This document shows, in pieces, positions 4,741-5,607 of a stretch of 5,607 nucleotides of DNA. The DNA is from Polyangiaceae bacterium (lineage in GTDB: Bacteria; Myxococcota_A; Polyangia; Polyangiales; Polyangiaceae): assembly GCA_025934595.1 (NCBI GenBank), contig JAICXU010000266.1:1-5607 (forward strand), in the 5' to 3' direction. The position numbers and the translations under genes were made by a program. Within the stretch, counting starts at the first letter, position 1, and each line of letters starts with the position of its first letter. The notes beneath the pieces were generated by a model. That model was not told where the DNA came from and did not search any database. It saw nothing but the letters and a program-made list of their open reading frames with translations.

Positions 4741-5607
4741 CTATTCTTTTTTGCCGATGTACGCCGGACACTCTTTCGGCGCTTGGCTCTTCGAAGGCTG
4801 GGAAATATCGGGGCAACGCGCGATCGCGCACGGCACGTAGCGCGAGTCCGGAAACTTGCTCGCGAGCGTCGACAGCCGCGAGCACGCGCCGCTGCCGTCT
4901 CCGCTTTTCTGGAGCACCTTCGCTTCTTCCCAGAGCGCGTCGTCGCGCTTCAGCGACGTCGTGAAATCCGAATACACGCGGTGAAACGCGGCCGCCGCGC
5001 GATCCGGGTCGTGCAAATCGTCGCGATAAATCTCCGCGATTTTCCACGCGGCCGGCTCGTACATCGGCCTTTCGTAGCTGCCGATCATGCTCGCCGTTTC
5101 GCGTTCCGCGAGCATGCGTTCGAGATCAAGGATGGCGTGCTCGTAGTCTTTGTTTTTTTCGTCGATGAGGCTCGCGCGATAGAGCGAGTCGTCCCAGAAC
5201 GCGCCGTGCGGGTAGGGCCACTTGTCGGCGATCGCGATGTAGCGCGCATGCGCGTTCGTCAGGTCGCCCGTGGCATCGACGCGTTTCGCAGTTTCGAACG
5301 CCACGGCTTGCTCGAGCTCGGTGCCGGCGAAGGAAGGAGCGATTTTTTCGAGCCACGCGATCGTCTGCGCGAGCCCGCTCGCCTGGTCGACATGCAACGA
5401 CAAGCGCGTGAGCGCGCGATGGGCGAGGCCATCGTTCGGAAATCGGGCCATCGTTTTTTCGAGATCGATCCACCCGTTTGCATCGCCCGCCTCGATCTCG
5501 AGGCTCGCGATTTCGTAGGCAGCTTGCGCCGAATGCTCCCCAGGCGGATTTGCGCTCGCGATCGCGCGGAGCTTGGTCGCGCCGGTCGCGCGATCTCCCG
5601 ACCGAAC
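4741..5607 (-). CDS. TPR-like repeat protein (N-terminus outside window)
   Basis: The frame stays open from the right edge to TAG 4741-4743, giving 288 visible residues. An internal ATG at 5449-5451 exists, but in-frame coding with the same helical pattern continues upstream (AAYEIASLEIEAGDANGWIDL), so the true start lies beyond 5607. Paired amphipathic helices typical of tetratricopeptide repeats are seen at about 24-58, 139-169 (SLYRASLIDEKNKDYEHAIL), 183-218 (AWKIAEIYRDDLHDPDRAAA) and 221-258 (ALWEEAKVLQKSGDGSGACS), with the small and aromatic residues at usual TPR places. The C-terminal part has four Cys (242, 260, 265, 280), which may form disulfides if the protein is exported; the signal sequence, if any, is out of view. 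TPR proteins usually act as protein-protein scaffolds, and no partner is evident here. It converges on the acidic-protein gene. Confidence 0.88.
   Translation of the reverse strand, partial: VRSGDRATGATKLRAIASANPPGEHSAQAAYEIASLEIEAGDANGWIDLEKTMARFPNDGLAHRALTRLSLHVDQASGLAQTIAWLEKIAPSFAGTELEQAVAFETAKRVDATGDLTNAHARYIAIADKWPYPHGAFWDDSLYRASLIDEKNKDYEHAILDLERMLAERETASMIGSYERPMYEPAAWKIAEIYRDDLHDPDRAAAAFHRVYSDFTTSLKRDDALWEEAKVLQKSGDGSGACSRLSTLASKFPDSRYVPCAIARCPDISQPSKSQAPKECPAYIGKKE

Noticed and set aside
4694..4760. A possible terminator between the acidic-protein and TPR genes, suggested by a T-run at 4747-4752.
   Set aside because: The T-run encodes Lys codons of the TPR gene, and no good hairpin lies just before it; the repeated GGTC/TAGGTC words do not pair well.

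Overview
The base composition (GC-rich, with G/C-ending codons), the many antisense shadow frames and the protein types suggest a large-genome, GC-rich bacterium. Tandem FHA domains behind several zinc ribbons, a tail-anchored PP2C phosphatase, a lineage-specific outer-membrane-like protein and a TPR protein together best fit a myxobacterium (Polyangia/Myxococcota). That assignment is inference from style; no rRNA or marker gene is present.

Layout. Bases 1-173 (+) hold the last 56 codons of an unidentified gene. It converges on a minus-strand block that reads right to left from 4165 to 208. The block starts with a secreted, probably outer-membrane beta-barrel protein (4165-3398). After 96 bases comes a 528-residue protein with three N-terminal zinc ribbons and two FHA domains (3301-1715). 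Its stop codon overlaps by 4 bases (GTGA) the start of a PP2C-type Ser/Thr phosphatase with a single C-terminal membrane anchor (1718-504). After a 35-base gap comes a small protein with two CxxC pairs (468-208). From a 102-base divergent intergenic region a plus-strand gene (4268-4693) encodes a small, very acidic protein with a long Asp/Glu tail. It converges on a TPR-like gene (4741-5607, minus) whose N-terminus lies beyond the right edge.

How the genes may work together. The overlapping FHA and PP2C genes form a phosphosignalling pair: FHA domains read phosphothreonine and PP2C removes it. The pairing recalls the FHA-PstP gene order of actinobacterial pknA/pknB loci, but no kinase and no cell-wall gene lies in this window. 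The small CxxC protein downstream is probably co-transcribed and shares the zinc-knuckle theme. The outer-membrane-like gene may be on the same transcript, since no terminator is visible between it and the FHA gene, but this is less certain. The acidic protein and the TPR protein have no visible functional link to the pair.

The window has no RNA gene, mobile element, CRISPR array or convincing intrinsic terminator. No stretch over 300 bases lacks a gene. The most unusual items are the triple zinc-ribbon/double-FHA architecture coupled to a tail-anchored phosphatase, and a perfect inverted repeat that overlaps the Shine-Dalgarno sequence of the acidic-protein gene.
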